DNA of 64,000 nt, from positions 620,001 through 684,000 of the forward strand of contig NZ_JAFMNX010000002.1 in assembly GCF_018457165.1 (NCBI RefSeq), written 5' to 3'. Position numbers and translations under genes: made by a program. Shown one piece after another: positions 8,720 through 17,387 of the stretch. The notes below the pieces were generated by a model, which worked only from the letters and a program-made list of their open reading frames with translations, did no database searches and was not told the origin of the DNA. This DNA is from Tianweitania aestuarii (GTDB lineage Bacteria; Pseudomonadota; Alphaproteobacteria; Rhizobiales; Rhizobiaceae). Each line of letters opens with the position of its first letter. Positions within the stretch are counted from its first letter, which is position 1.

Positions 8720-9493
8720 ATGACGTCTTATCCCACCTTCGCTTCCGACGCCTTTGCCGGCAAAACCGTTCTCGTCACGGGTGCGGCCTCGGGCATGGGC
8801 CTGGAAACTGCCCGCGCCTTCCTGAGCAAGGGTGCGGAAGTCGTTCTCGCCGATCGCGATGCCGAAGGTCTGGCGCGCGCGAAAAGCGAGCTGACCGGCA
8901 AGGTCCACACGGTCACCGTGGATATCGGCCAGAACGACAGCATCGAAGCGATGTTCGCCTATTGCGACGCCAATCTCGCCCAGCTCGATCATGTGATCTG
9001 CTGCGCAGCCATCATCACCGCCAAGAAGATCCCCGATCAGGATTGGGCGCATTGGGAGCGTGTGATGTCGGTGAACCTGTTGGGCACCTTCTTCACCGTG
9101 AAGGGCGCCGTCACGCGGATGCTTGGCAATGCGGAAGGCGGCAACATCGTGTGCGTGGCGTCCGATGTCGCTTATCACGGCGGCGGCGGCTTGATTGCCG
9201 ACACGGCCTATGCCGCGTCCAAGGCCGGAACGTTGTCGATCGTGAAGTCGGTTGCGCGCGAGCTCGCCGGAAAGAATGTGCGCATCAACGGGCTCAATCC
9301 CGGCCCGACGGACTCTCCGATGCACAACCACATCGACCCGTCGCTGAAAGAGCGTATCGCCGCCAATCTCCCGCGCCGCCGCATGGGCCGCCCGGACGAT
9401 ATGGCCGCAGCCATTCTCTTCCTGTGTTCACCCGAAGCCAGCTTTGTTTATGGCTCGTCGGTGGACGTAGATGGCGGCTCGAGCTTCCGCTAA
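8720..9493 (+). CDS. SDR-family oxidoreductase, second copy in regulon
   Basis: Classical SDR of 257 residues: TGAASGMG cofactor loop near residue 20, CCAAI strand, Ser in VASDVAYHGG, the YAASK catalytic pair, and a C-terminal DGGSSFR. It is the last gene of the plus arm of the GntR regulon. It differs clearly in sequence from the SDR at 4707-5495, so the two probably act on different intermediates or in sequence rather than being a recent duplicate. It converges on the DUF6074 gene with 36 bases between them. Confidence 0.9.
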   Translation: MTSYPTFASDAFAGKTVLVTGAASGMGLETARAFLSKGAEVVLADRDAEGLARAKSELTGKVHTVTVDIGQNDSIEAMFAYCDANLAQLDHVICCAAIITAKKIPDQDWAHWERVMSVNLLGTFFTVKGAVTRMLGNAEGGNIVCVASDVAYHGGGGLIADTAYAASKAGTLSIVKSVARELAGKNVRINGLNPGPTDSPMHNHIDPSLKERIAANLPRRRMGRPDDMAAAILFLCSPEASFVYGSSVDVDGGSSFR

Positions 9494-9529
9494 CGAGCCG
9501 ACGGCGCTCACTCGAGCCGCCTGGCGAAA

Positions 9530-9793
9530 TCAGCCTTGGCGCGCCATCGACTGGTCACGGATGCGGGTTTGAACCGCATCCTGCAAACTCAGGACTTCGG
9601 TACGGATCGCATCATTGTCGACACCCATCTTTTTCAGTTGGGACACAACGATGGCGATGCGCTCACGCCAATAGGAATTCGCAGCGGGACCATGCAAAGT
9701 CTCGATGCGATCGGCGATTTCTCGCACAACGGAGACCCGGCGGTACAAGGGGAAAGGGATGATCTCGGACATGCCAAGACCATACGGGAACAT
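9530..9793 (-). CDS. DUF6074-like small protein
   Basis: 87-residue protein with the pattern I associate with DUF6074 proteins of rhizobia: an IIPFPLYRR start, VREIADRIE, YWRERI, and a helical end LQDAVQTRIRD. The function of the family is unknown. A strong GAGGTGG Shine-Dalgarno lies about seven bases upstream of the ATG at 9793; ATG 9772 is the alternative. It lies downstream of the aldehyde oxidoreductase operon on the same strand but is separated by 115 bases containing a hairpin, so it is probably expressed separately. Confidence 0.7.
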   Translation of the reverse strand: MFPYGLGMSEIIPFPLYRRVSVVREIADRIETLHGPAANSYWRERIAIVVSQLKKMGVDNDAIRTEVLSLQDAVQTRIRDQSMARQG

Positions 9794-9874
9794 GGTTACC
9801 CACCTCTAAAGACCGGCAGGAAATTTGTCGATTTTCGGGCGAGCCGCCACGACGAGAGATGGTCGGCAGATGGT

Positions 9875-9900
9875 CGGGAGGCACGTCGCCGCGCCTCCCG
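9875..9900 (-). terminator. GC-rich hairpin after paoC-like gene
   Basis: CGGGAGGC (9875-9882) and GCCTCCCG (9893-9900) form a perfect 8-bp stem with a 10-base loop, nine bases past the stop of the molybdenum subunit gene. There is no T-run, so it is a hairpin that may stop transcription or protect the mRNA end. Confidence 0.4.
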
Positions 9901-9908
9901 TTTGACAC

Positions 9909-12242
9909 TCACATCAGCTTGTCGAGTGTGATCGGCAGGTCGCGGATGCGCTTGCCGGTGGCGTTGTAGATCGCGTTGGCCACCGCAGCACCCACGCCGG
10001 TGATGCCGATCTCGCCAATGCCGCGCGCGCCCATCGGGGCATGCGGATCGGCGATGTCGGTCCACATCACGTCGATCTCCGGCACGTCGAGATGAACCGG
10101 CACATGATATTCGGCAAGGCTCGGATTCATGATGCGCCCGTTGCGCTCGTCGAACTGCGTTTCTTCCATCAGCGCCATGCCCAGACCCATGATGATGCCG
10201 CCGCGGAACTGGCTCGACGCCGTTTTGGCGTTGAGAATGCGGCCGCAGTCGAACGAGCCGAGGAAGCGGCTGACGCGCACTTCGCCCGTCACGCTGTTGA
10301 CCCGCACTTCGCAGAACATCGCGCCCCAGGAGTGCATCGACCAATGCATCGTTTCCAACGGCGGCGGAGCGCTTCCCACCACCGCAACCTCGTCACGCTG
10401 GGCGCGCGACAGGATGGACGCGTAGGTCTCGTGCCGACCCGGCTCGTCGAGCTTGGCAAGGCCGCCCTCCATTCCGCCAACTTCGTCGGCCCGCAATCCG
10501 GCGAGAGGTGAATCGTTGCCGGCAAGCTTCAGCAGTTCGGCCACCATCGCATGCTGTGCCGCCACGACCGACGCGCCGATCGAAGCCGTCTGCTGCGATC
10601 CGCCGGCCAGAACCTGACCGGGCAGGAAGGAGTCGCCATAAGCGAAATCAACCTGATCGAGTTGGAGCCCGAAGCGATCGGCCGTCACCTGCGTTTGCGC
10701 GGTCGAGGTGCCCATGCCCATTTCATGCGCGGCGATTTCCACCTTCATGCGTCCGTCACGGGTCAACGTCAGCCTGGCCGCGCCGCCAGGCATGCGATGA
10801 TACGGATAGGTCGAGGTCGCGACACCCATGCCGACCTGCCATTCGCCATCCCGCACCGAACCCGGTACGGGATTGCGCTTGGTCCAGCCGAACCGCTCGG
10901 CACCCGTGCGATAGGCTTCCACGATGTTGCGCGACGAGAACGGCTTCTTTTCCGTTGGATCTTCGCTCGGCTCGTTCACCATGCGCAGCGCCACCGGATC
11001 CATGCCAAGCGCAACCGCGACTTCGTCCACCGCACTTTCCAGCGCAAACGTGCCAACGGATTCGCCCGGCGCACGCATGAACGTGTTGGCTATCATGTCG
11101 AGATAAGTGACTTCCACGTCGAGCTTGAAGGTGCGCGCCGCATAGGCCGACCTGGTGGGCAGGATGAACGGCTCGGGCATGGCGTTATGATGCGTCATCG
11201 CCACCGTTCCGGTGTGGATGATCGCCTCGAAGCGCCCGTCCTGTGCCGCTCCGATCGCCATGCGCTGTTCGGTCAGCGTGCGTCCGCCGGTCATGCGGTA
11301 AACGCCTTCGCGCGACAGCGCGATCCGCACCGGTCGTCCCGTCAGCTTCGCCGCCGCAGCACCCAGCACCTGATGCTGCCACAGCGACTTGGAACCGAAC
11401 CCACCGCCCACATAAGGGGACGTGACATGAACCTGGCTTTCCTCGATGCCGAAGACTTCACTCAGCGACCAAGCGGTATGCGTTACCGCCTGCGAAGCGT
11501 CGTGCACGAGAAGCTCGTCGCCTTGCCACACAATCGTCGCCGCATGCGGTTCGATCGCATTATGGTTGTGCCGCGGGGTGGTATAGGTGACATCGACCTT
11601 CACCGGCGCGGCAGCCAGAGCCGCCTCCGCATCGCCGATTTCCTGCTTCATGGGCTGTCCCATAAACAAACCGGGCTGCGTGTTCTGCGCCTTTGCTTCA
11701 ACAAAGCGCGTCGTGGCGGGCTCCGCCTCGTAGGTCACGCGGATCAGCGACTTTGCGTGATCGGCCTGTTCCTGCGTTTCAGCCAGAACAAGCGCGACCG
11801 GCTGGCCGTTCCAGTGAATGCGGTCGTCCTGCATCACCGGCAGATTGTCGCCTCCGGCGGCCTTTGCGTTCGACATGAACACCGGCATCGGCTTCATGCG
11901 CGGCGCATTGCGATAGGTCATCACCAGGACCACGCCGGGCGCTGCTTCCGCCGCGCTCGTGTCCAAACTGGCGATCCGCCCCTTCGGCACGGTGGAAAAG
12001 GCCACGGAGGCGTAAAGAAGCCCATCCATGGGAAACTCGGCGGCAAACGTCGCCTTGCCCTGCACCTTCAGCGGACCGTCGATGCGCGACACCGGCTTGC
12101 CGATCAGTCCGTGCTTCTGATGGATCAGCGGGTCCGGCTTGCCGCCCGGCAACCAGCTTTCCGGCGCAAGCTCCACCGCCTTCTGGATCACCGATTGCGC
12201 CGCGCCCTGTGCGGCCTGCTTGGCTTGTTCGAGGATGCTCAT
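9909..12242 (-). CDS. paoC: Molybdenum-binding subunit of aldehyde oxidoreductase (PaoC/XDH family)
   Basis: Large subunit of 777 residues of the xanthine-oxidase family, carrying the molybdopterin cofactor and oxidising aldehydes to acids. Visible are the family block VGGGFGSK, the QQTASIGASV region, and the catalytic base Glu744 in GARGIGEIG near the C terminus. The start ATG 12242 overlaps the FAD-subunit stop by four bases; the frame stays open upstream but that part overlaps the neighbouring gene. It is the last gene of a 2Fe-2S/FAD/Mo operon. A dedicated PaoD/XdhC-type maturation chaperone is not seen nearby. Confidence 0.92.
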   Translation of the reverse strand: MSILEQAKQAAQGAAQSVIQKAVELAPESWLPGGKPDPLIHQKHGLIGKPVSRIDGPLKVQGKATFAAEFPMDGLLYASVAFSTVPKGRIASLDTSAAEAAPGVVLVMTYRNAPRMKPMPVFMSNAKAAGGDNLPVMQDDRIHWNGQPVALVLAETQEQADHAKSLIRVTYEAEPATTRFVEAKAQNTQPGLFMGQPMKQEIGDAEAALAAAPVKVDVTYTTPRHNHNAIEPHAATIVWQGDELLVHDASQAVTHTAWSLSEVFGIEESQVHVTSPYVGGGFGSKSLWQHQVLGAAAAKLTGRPVRIALSREGVYRMTGGRTLTEQRMAIGAAQDGRFEAIIHTGTVAMTHHNAMPEPFILPTRSAYAARTFKLDVEVTYLDMIANTFMRAPGESVGTFALESAVDEVAVALGMDPVALRMVNEPSEDPTEKKPFSSRNIVEAYRTGAERFGWTKRNPVPGSVRDGEWQVGMGVATSTYPYHRMPGGAARLTLTRDGRMKVEIAAHEMGMGTSTAQTQVTADRFGLQLDQVDFAYGDSFLPGQVLAGGSQQTASIGASVVAAQHAMVAELLKLAGNDSPLAGLRADEVGGMEGGLAKLDEPGRHETYASILSRAQRDEVAVVGSAPPPLETMHWSMHSWGAMFCEVRVNSVTGEVRVSRFLGSFDCGRILNAKTASSQFRGGIIMGLGMALMEETQFDERNGRIMNPSLAEYHVPVHLDVPEIDVMWTDIADPHAPMGARGIGEIGITGVGAAVANAIYNATGKRIRDLPITLDKLM

Positions 12243-13228
12243 GCCGATACTCCCGACAGCTCGCCGAGCACGGCGATGATCGTCCGCTTGGCCAATTCGA
12301 TCTTGAAGCCGTTGTCCTTCAGCGGCACGGCATCTGCGAGTTCGGCCTCCGCAGCCGCCTGGAAGGTCGCCTGCGTTGCCGCTTTGCTGCGCAGAACCTC
12401 TTCCGCCTTCCACGCCCGCCAGGGCTTGTGCGCCACCCCGCCCAGCGCCAAACGCACATCACCGATCGTAGCGCCGTCCATCTCGAGCGAGGCTGCAACC
12501 GACACGAGCGCGAAGGCATAGCTCGAACGGTCGCGCACCTTACGATAGGTCGAGCGGGCAGCCATCGGCTGCGCCGGCAGTTCCACGGCCGTGATCAGCT
12601 CGCCGGGCTCCAGCACCGTTTCCACATCGGGCCGGCCTTCGGGCAAAAGGTGCAGGTCGGTAAAAGGCAGCCTGCGCGTCTTGCCGCCGGCCCCTTCCAG
12701 ATGAACCACGGCATCGAGCGCTGCCAGCGCCACGCACATATCGGAGGGATGCGTGGCAACGCAGGATGGCGACGCGCCGAGGATTGCGTGAATGCGGTTG
12801 AAGCCGTCGATCGCGTCGCAGCCCTGCCCCGGTTCTCGCTTGTTGCAGCGCGATCCCGTGTCATCATAGAAATAGGTGCAGCGGGTGCGCTGAAGAATAT
12901 TGCCGCCCACCGTCGCCATGTTGCGGATCTGCCCGCTCGCACCGGCAACGATCGCGCGCGACAGCACGGGAAAGCGCGTGCGCACCAGCCGGTTTTCGGC
13001 CAAAGCCGTGTTCTTCACGCCGGCACCGATCAGCACACCGCCATTATCCGTTTCGGTGATGTCGCGCGACAGGCCACTGACATCCACCAGCCCTGCCGGA
13101 TGCTCGATCCCTTCGCGCATGAGATCAACGAGATTGGTGCCGCCGCCGAGATACTTGGCGCCGGCCGCGCTGCCATGAACAACGGCGTCCGCAGTGTTTG
13201 CGGCGCGGGCATAGGTGAAGGGGATCAT
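12239..13228 (-). CDS. paoB: FAD-binding subunit of aldehyde oxidoreductase, with 4Fe-4S motif (PaoB-like)
   Basis: Middle subunit of 329 residues. The FAD-binding fold is shown by KYLGGGTNL near residue 25 and MATVGGNILQRTRC near 105. The cysteines that follow (Cys117, Cys128 and Cys137, in a CNKREPG-x-GC context) match the extra 4Fe-4S cluster that separates PaoB-type periplasmic aldehyde oxidoreductases from ordinary xanthine dehydrogenases. The start MIPFTYAR at 13228 overlaps the 2Fe-2S gene stop by four bases. It passes electrons from the Mo centre through FAD. Confidence 0.9.
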   Translation of the reverse strand: MIPFTYARAANTADAVVHGSAAGAKYLGGGTNLVDLMREGIEHPAGLVDVSGLSRDITETDNGGVLIGAGVKNTALAENRLVRTRFPVLSRAIVAGASGQIRNMATVGGNILQRTRCTYFYDDTGSRCNKREPGQGCDAIDGFNRIHAILGASPSCVATHPSDMCVALAALDAVVHLEGAGGKTRRLPFTDLHLLPEGRPDVETVLEPGELITAVELPAQPMAARSTYRKVRDRSSYAFALVSVAASLEMDGATIGDVRLALGGVAHKPWRAWKAEEVLRSKAATQATFQAAAEAELADAVPLKDNGFKIELAKRTIIAVLGELSGVSA

Positions 13229-13731
13229 TCGCCTGCCTCCACGAAGGTTTCGGTGATGGCGGCGACAATGCCGTTGTAAGCGCCGCAGCGGCAAAGATTG
13301 CCGCTCATGCGCTCGCGCAGTTCATCATGCGTCAGTACGATCGTGTCGGTTGAAAGATCGTCCGTCACATGGCTGGGCACGCCGCGCTTGGCTTCGGCCG
13401 CCATGCCGATGGCCGAACAGATCTGGCCGGGCGTGCAATAACCGCACTGAAAACCGTCATGCTCCACGAAGGCTTCCTGCAGCGGATGCAGCGCGCCCTC
13501 TTTGCTGAGCCCCTCGATCGTGGTGATCTCGCATCCCTCATACTGCACGGCGAGAGCCAAACAGGACACGACGCGCTCGCCATCCACAAGCACGGTACAG
13601 GCGCCGCAGGCACCCTGGTTGCAACCCTTTTTTGTTCCAGTGAGATGAAGCTCTTCCCGAAGCAGGTCGAGCAAGGAGACACGCGGGTCGCTTGGCGCCT
13701 GCACGTCCGTGCCGTTGATCCTGATTGCCAT
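13225..13731 (-). CDS. paoA: 2Fe-2S subunit of aldehyde oxidoreductase (PaoA-like)
   Basis: Small subunit of 168 residues with two 2Fe-2S domains. The plant-type cluster uses Cys37, Cys42, Cys45 and Cys57; the second, all-helical cluster is seen as CGYCTPGQ and CRCG. E. coli PaoA has a Tat signal that exports the complex, but this protein starts directly with MAIRINGTD, so the enzyme is probably cytoplasmic. It is the first gene of the operon. A 21-base inverted repeat lies 58 bases upstream, next to a MarR gene. Confidence 0.92.
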   Translation of the reverse strand: MAIRINGTDVQAPSDPRVSLLDLLREELHLTGTKKGCNQGACGACTVLVDGERVVSCLALAVQYEGCEITTIEGLSKEGALHPLQEAFVEHDGFQCGYCTPGQICSAIGMAAEAKRGVPSHVTDDLSTDTIVLTHDELRERMSGNLCRCGAYNGIVAAITETFVEAGE

Positions 13732-13789
13732 GGCTATCCTTCCGAGGGCTAGGCAAGAACGCTTGAACCGCGCTCAATCAATCAGAATG

Positions 13790-13810
13790 ATATGACGATC
13801 TTCGTATTAT
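13790..13810. promoter_or_regulatory. Candidate MarR operator upstream of paoA
   Basis: Inverted repeat ATA-nn-ACGA-TCT-TCGT-nn-TAT between the marR stop and the 2Fe-2S gene. Two-part symmetrical arms with a 3-base centre fit a MarR dimer site. Binding by the adjacent MarR protein is inferred from position only. Confidence 0.4.
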
Positions 13811-14242
13811 TCAACCTTCGTCATAAACGATTTTCGTCATCATGCCGATAAAGGCGTCCCGCTCGGCCGCTGAAAGCGGTCCAAGCATCCGTAGATGCAT
13901 CTGGCGATAGGCTGCAAGAAAGCCGTCCACCCGTCGCCTGCCTTCATCCGTCAAACCCAACGCCACCGCGCGACGGTCTTCTTCCGGACGCGTCCGCTTC
14001 AACAGCCCGCGTTTCACGAGGCGGTCGGTTGCGGAGGAAATCGTCGTATGCGGAACGGCCAGAAAACGCGCGATGTCGCTTGGGCCGCATTCCGGATGCT
14101 CCGCCACGTAAAAAAGCGCCTGCTTGTCGAGCTCGTTCAGGGGCTTGTCCGGACCGAGCGCGTCCGCCAGCTTGTAGCGGCGGGTGAAAGTATTGAACGC
14201 AGCGCCCAAGGTGGCAAGCTGTTTGTCGGTCGGGTGGGTCAT
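13811..14242 (-). CDS. MarR-family transcriptional regulator
   Basis: 143-residue winged-helix regulator. The DNA-binding core runs about residues 45-105, with the recognition segment GPSDIARFLAVPHTTISSATDRLVKRG (split) and the wing DRRAVALGLTDEGRR. It lies directly upstream of and on the same strand as the aldehyde oxidoreductase operon. MarR proteins near such oxidoreductases usually respond to aromatic or reactive compounds. Because a possible operator sits between this gene and paoA, it could repress the operon from an internal promoter. Confidence 0.9.
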   Translation of the reverse strand: MTHPTDKQLATLGAAFNTFTRRYKLADALGPDKPLNELDKQALFYVAEHPECGPSDIARFLAVPHTTISSATDRLVKRGLLKRTRPEEDRRAVALGLTDEGRRRVDGFLAAYRQMHLRMLGPLSAAERDAFIGMMTKIVYDEG

Positions 14243-14347
14243 CCCTCACCATACAGCGGCTTTGGAGCCAAAAACCAGACGGCTTCATGCATAGGCGATC
14301 CGTTCGGCACCCTTGTTCCACGACGAAATGCGTGCCGGCCGAAAAAA

Positions 14348-15235
14348 CTATGGCTTGCCCCAGGGCACATCGTTGAACGCGCCGAGCGGGATCTTGAGAA
14401 AGCGCGAGCCGTTGGCTTCGGGCTCGGGCAGTCGCCCCGCCTGAATGTTCACCTGCAGCGCATGAAGAATGAGCTTGGGCATCGGCAAGGTGCGGTCCCG
14501 CTCCTGCCGCAGGGCGACATACGCCTCGCGCGTGTCGGCTTTCACCAGATGGATGTTGGAGCGGCGCTGTTCGGCCACCGTGCTTCGCCAAAGCGGCTCG
14601 CGTCCATTCGGCTGATAATCATGACCGGTGAAAAGGCGCGTCTCATCCGGCAAAGCCAGGATCGCCTGGATCGACTGCCACAAGCGCCCGGCATCCCCGC
14701 CGGGAAAATCCGCACGCGCCGAACCGCTATCGGGCATGAACAGCGTGTCATGGATGAAGGCTGCGTCGCCCACGACATAGGCGATCGACGCCAGCGTGTG
14801 TCCGGGCGAAAACAACACCCGCACATCCATGTCGCCGATGCGGAACTGCTCATCGTCCTTCCACAACCGGTCCCATTGCGAGCCATCGGTTGCAAGCTCA
14901 GGCCAGTTGTAGAGCGCCTTCCACAGCTTCTGCACCTCGGTGATCTTCTCGCCGATCGCCGTTGGCGCACCCGTCTTGCGCTTCAGGTAATCCGCCGCCG
15001 AAAGGTGATCGGCATGCGGATGGGTGTCTAGGATCCATTCGAGTTCGAGCTTTTCCTGCGCGATATAGGCCAGGATCGCATCCGCGCTGTCGGTTCGCAC
15101 GGACCCGGATTTCTCGTCGTAATCGAGCACCGGATCGATGATCGCGCATCGCCGCGTGGTTGGACAGGCCACCACATACTGAACCGAGAAGGTGCGCGGT
15201 TCATAGAAAGCGCGGACATCGGGCGAACACGTCAT
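14348..15235 (-). CDS. MBL-fold hydrolase of BLH/persulfide dioxygenase type
   Basis: 295-residue metallo-beta-lactamase-fold protein. The metal site THPHADH gives His72, His74, Asp76 and His77; further ligands appear in SPGHT, the DTLFMPDSGSARADF segment and FTGHDY. The pattern closely resembles the BLH protein regulated by BigR in Agrobacterium and, more distantly, ETHE1 persulfide dioxygenases that oxidise glutathione persulfide to sulfite with Fe(II). The start overlaps the stop of the class V PLP gene by four bases. That pairing supports a role in handling persulfide sulfur. There is no fused rhodanese domain. Confidence 0.85.
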   Translation of the reverse strand: MTCSPDVRAFYEPRTFSVQYVVACPTTRRCAIIDPVLDYDEKSGSVRTDSADAILAYIAQEKLELEWILDTHPHADHLSAADYLKRKTGAPTAIGEKITEVQKLWKALYNWPELATDGSQWDRLWKDDEQFRIGDMDVRVLFSPGHTLASIAYVVGDAAFIHDTLFMPDSGSARADFPGGDAGRLWQSIQAILALPDETRLFTGHDYQPNGREPLWRSTVAEQRRSNIHLVKADTREAYVALRQERDRTLPMPKLILHALQVNIQAGRLPEPEANGSRFLKIPLGAFNDVPWGKP

Positions 15236-16749
15236 GCAGCAGCACTCCTTTCAAAGCGATCCTGTTCCACGAGGATCGCTGGTTGAAGAGCGGGCACGGC
15301 GTCCAGGCTGGCGCTTGGCTTGGGCCTGAACCGGGCCGTTGCCGCATCCACCTCATATTGGCCGGCGAGATCTTCCGCATGCAGGGCCAATCGCGCAACA
15401 GCTTCGATGATCTTTTCCGCATCTTCGTTTGAATGCAGATAAGACAGGCTGAGCCGGATCCAGCCGGGTTTCTCCGTCTCGTAGCCAGCCGCAAGCCGCT
15501 TGAACAGGGTGCCGGAAGCGGTCTCGTCGATCTCCAGCAGGCGATGCGCATAAGACCCCGCACAGGCACACCCACCCCGCGCCTGCACGCCGAACACATC
15601 GCTCAGCATGCGCGTGAAAAGCTGATGATGAACGAGATCGCCCGATCCGCCGGCGATGCGGAAGGAAAAGATCGGCAGCGCCTCGGCGCCCTTCCGCTGT
15701 CCGAGCAGCCGGATGGCGGGAACATCCTTCCAGGCCGCTAGCGCCTTGTCCCGCAGCTCGGTTTCGCGCTGCAAAAGCGCAGCTTCACCCACCGCATCCT
15801 TCACGAGCAGCGTCAGTGCTGCGCGAATATCACCGACGACATTCGGCGTGCCAGCTTCCTCGCGCGCTTCCACGCGCGAGCTATAGGTATGCGACCACGG
15901 CGACACGAAGGACACCGTTCCACCGCCCGGCGCAGTCGGCGTTTGGCGCTGCACCACCGTGTCGCGGATCACCATGACGCCGCTCGCACCCGGTCCACCG
16001 GGAAACTTGTGCGGCGAAAACACGATCGCGTCCTTGGCCGCGTTCCCCTCGCCCATGTTCATCGGCAGATACGGCGCGCCGCAGGCGTAATCCCAGATCG
16101 CCATCGCCCCATGCGCCTTCAACAGCTGCGTCACCGGATCCGGATTGGTCAGAATGCCGGTGACGTTGGAGGCAGCCGAAAAACTGCCGACCACGAGATC
16201 GGAACCGGCCGCATCCCGCAACGCCGCTTCCAGCGCTGCGAGGCACGGTCCGCCTTCCGCGCGCTCTGGAACTTCCACCATGGTCGCACCGGTTTCGCGC
16301 CAAGGCAGAATGTTGGAATGATGCTCGTAAGGGCCGATCAGAACGGTAACGCGCTCACCGGCCAACACCCGCTCGCGAACCCGCAACAGGCCGACGATCC
16401 GGTTGATGCCGCTCGTTGCGCCCGAACCGGTGAAAACCACATGGCAATCCGGCCCGGCGCCGACGAGCTCGCCGATAATGGAGCGCGCTTCGTTGCGCAT
16501 CCGTGTCATCGTCCCGCCGCAGAACGACGCTTCCGTATGGCTGTTGGCGTAGAACGGCAGCACTTCGGTTTGAACGAAGTCCTCGACCTGCCGCAGCGCG
16601 CGACCGGACGCGACATAATCGGCATAAAGCAGGTTGCGCTCGCCGAAAGGCGTTTCGAACGCCATCCCGTCGCCGATCAGCCCGGAGCGAAGATCCGCGA
16701 TCACCTCACCGTTTCGAAGCGCATTCCTGAACGCGATCAGCTTGCTCAT
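15232..16749 (-). CDS. Class V PLP enzyme, cysteine-desulfurase-like
   Basis: 505-residue aminotransferase class V protein. PLP site: Asp220 and Lys248 in SPHKFPGG, with the EHHSN block near 142. A Cys pair in the motif RGGCACAG (Cys394, Cys396) occupies the place of the sulfur-accepting cysteine of NifS/SufS-type desulfurases. It is longer than SufS (about 410 residues) and belongs to the large subgroup often annotated only as aminotransferase class V. It is co-translated with the BLH hydrolase and divergent from an Lrp regulator, suggesting cysteine or persulfide metabolism. Other PLP lyase chemistry is possible. Confidence 0.82.
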   Translation of the reverse strand: MSKLIAFRNALRNGEVIADLRSGLIGDGMAFETPFGERNLLYADYVASGRALRQVEDFVQTEVLPFYANSHTEASFCGGTMTRMRNEARSIIGELVGAGPDCHVVFTGSGATSGINRIVGLLRVRERVLAGERVTVLIGPYEHHSNILPWRETGATMVEVPERAEGGPCLAALEAALRDAAGSDLVVGSFSAASNVTGILTNPDPVTQLLKAHGAMAIWDYACGAPYLPMNMGEGNAAKDAIVFSPHKFPGGPGASGVMVIRDTVVQRQTPTAPGGGTVSFVSPWSHTYSSRVEAREEAGTPNVVGDIRAALTLLVKDAVGEAALLQRETELRDKALAAWKDVPAIRLLGQRKGAEALPIFSFRIAGGSGDLVHHQLFTRMLSDVFGVQARGGCACAGSYAHRLLEIDETASGTLFKRLAAGYETEKPGWIRLSLSYLHSNEDAEKIIEAVARLALHAEDLAGQYEVDAATARFRPKPSASLDAVPALQPAILVEQDRFERSAAA

Positions 16750-16861
16750 GCCGGTTTTCCCTTACCCCTCGTCCACCGGCACAAGGATAAGCGAAGATCG
16801 AGGATGATTTTCTCTCAAATAAGGCTTCAGCATTGGTAAAAATTGTGATTTTGATCGACGA

Positions 16862-17323
16862 ATGGCCCAGACCCTCGATCAAATCGACGCCCACATCCTG
16901 CGCGAGCTTCAGCGGGATGCAAATCAATCGCAGCGCGACCTCGCCGAGCGCATCGGCCTGTCGCAGAACGCGACCTGGCGGCGCGTCAAGATACTGGAAG
17001 AACGCGGCATCATCAAAGGCCACAGCGCTCGCATTGCCCGCGAGGAAGTCGGCCTCGGGCTCGTCGTCTTCGCCATGATCCGCACCCGCAATCATTCCGC
17101 CGATTGGCTGAAGCGCTTCCGCGCCCATGTCGGCGCCATTCCCGATGTGATCGACTTCTACCGCATCGGCGGCGACTACGATTATCTCCTCAAGATCGTG
17201 ACGCGTGACATGAACAGCTATGACCAGGTCTATCAGCGCCTGATCGACAAGCTGGAGCTCGAAACCGTCACCTCCTACTTCGCCATGGAAGCCATCGCCG
17301 AAAATCGACCGCTGATGATTTGA
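16862..17323 (+). CDS. Lrp/AsnC-family transcriptional regulator
   Basis: 153-residue regulator: N-terminal helix-turn-helix (residues about 5-60, with LDQIDAHIL and SQRDLAERIGLSQNATWRRV split) and a C-terminal ligand-binding RAM domain ending FAMEAIAENRPL. Lrp/AsnC proteins sense amino acids. It is divergent from the desulfurase-like gene with 112 bases between, so it probably controls the desulfurase-BLH operon, by analogy with Lrp-type CyuR/DecR, which controls cysteine desulfidase. No strong Shine-Dalgarno precedes the ATG. Confidence 0.9.
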   Translation: MAQTLDQIDAHILRELQRDANQSQRDLAERIGLSQNATWRRVKILEERGIIKGHSARIAREEVGLGLVVFAMIRTRNHSADWLKRFRAHVGAIPDVIDFYRIGGDYDYLLKIVTRDMNSYDQVYQRLIDKLELETVTSYFAMEAIAENRPLMI

Positions 17324-17387
17324 TCGCCGAGCGTCCTCGTGCGAAAAGCGGAGCCAAAGCATCAAGTTTCAGCAAAGGCTGCCGATC

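Noticed and set aside
12243-12413. Extension of the molybdenum subunit gene by 57 codons
   Set aside because: Overlaps the FAD-subunit gene; the start at 12242 gives the usual four-base overlap and a family-like N terminus.
10551-12521. A 656-codon plus-strand frame opposite the molybdenum subunit gene
   Set aside because: Reverse of a well-supported gene; no recognisable domain and no ribosome site.
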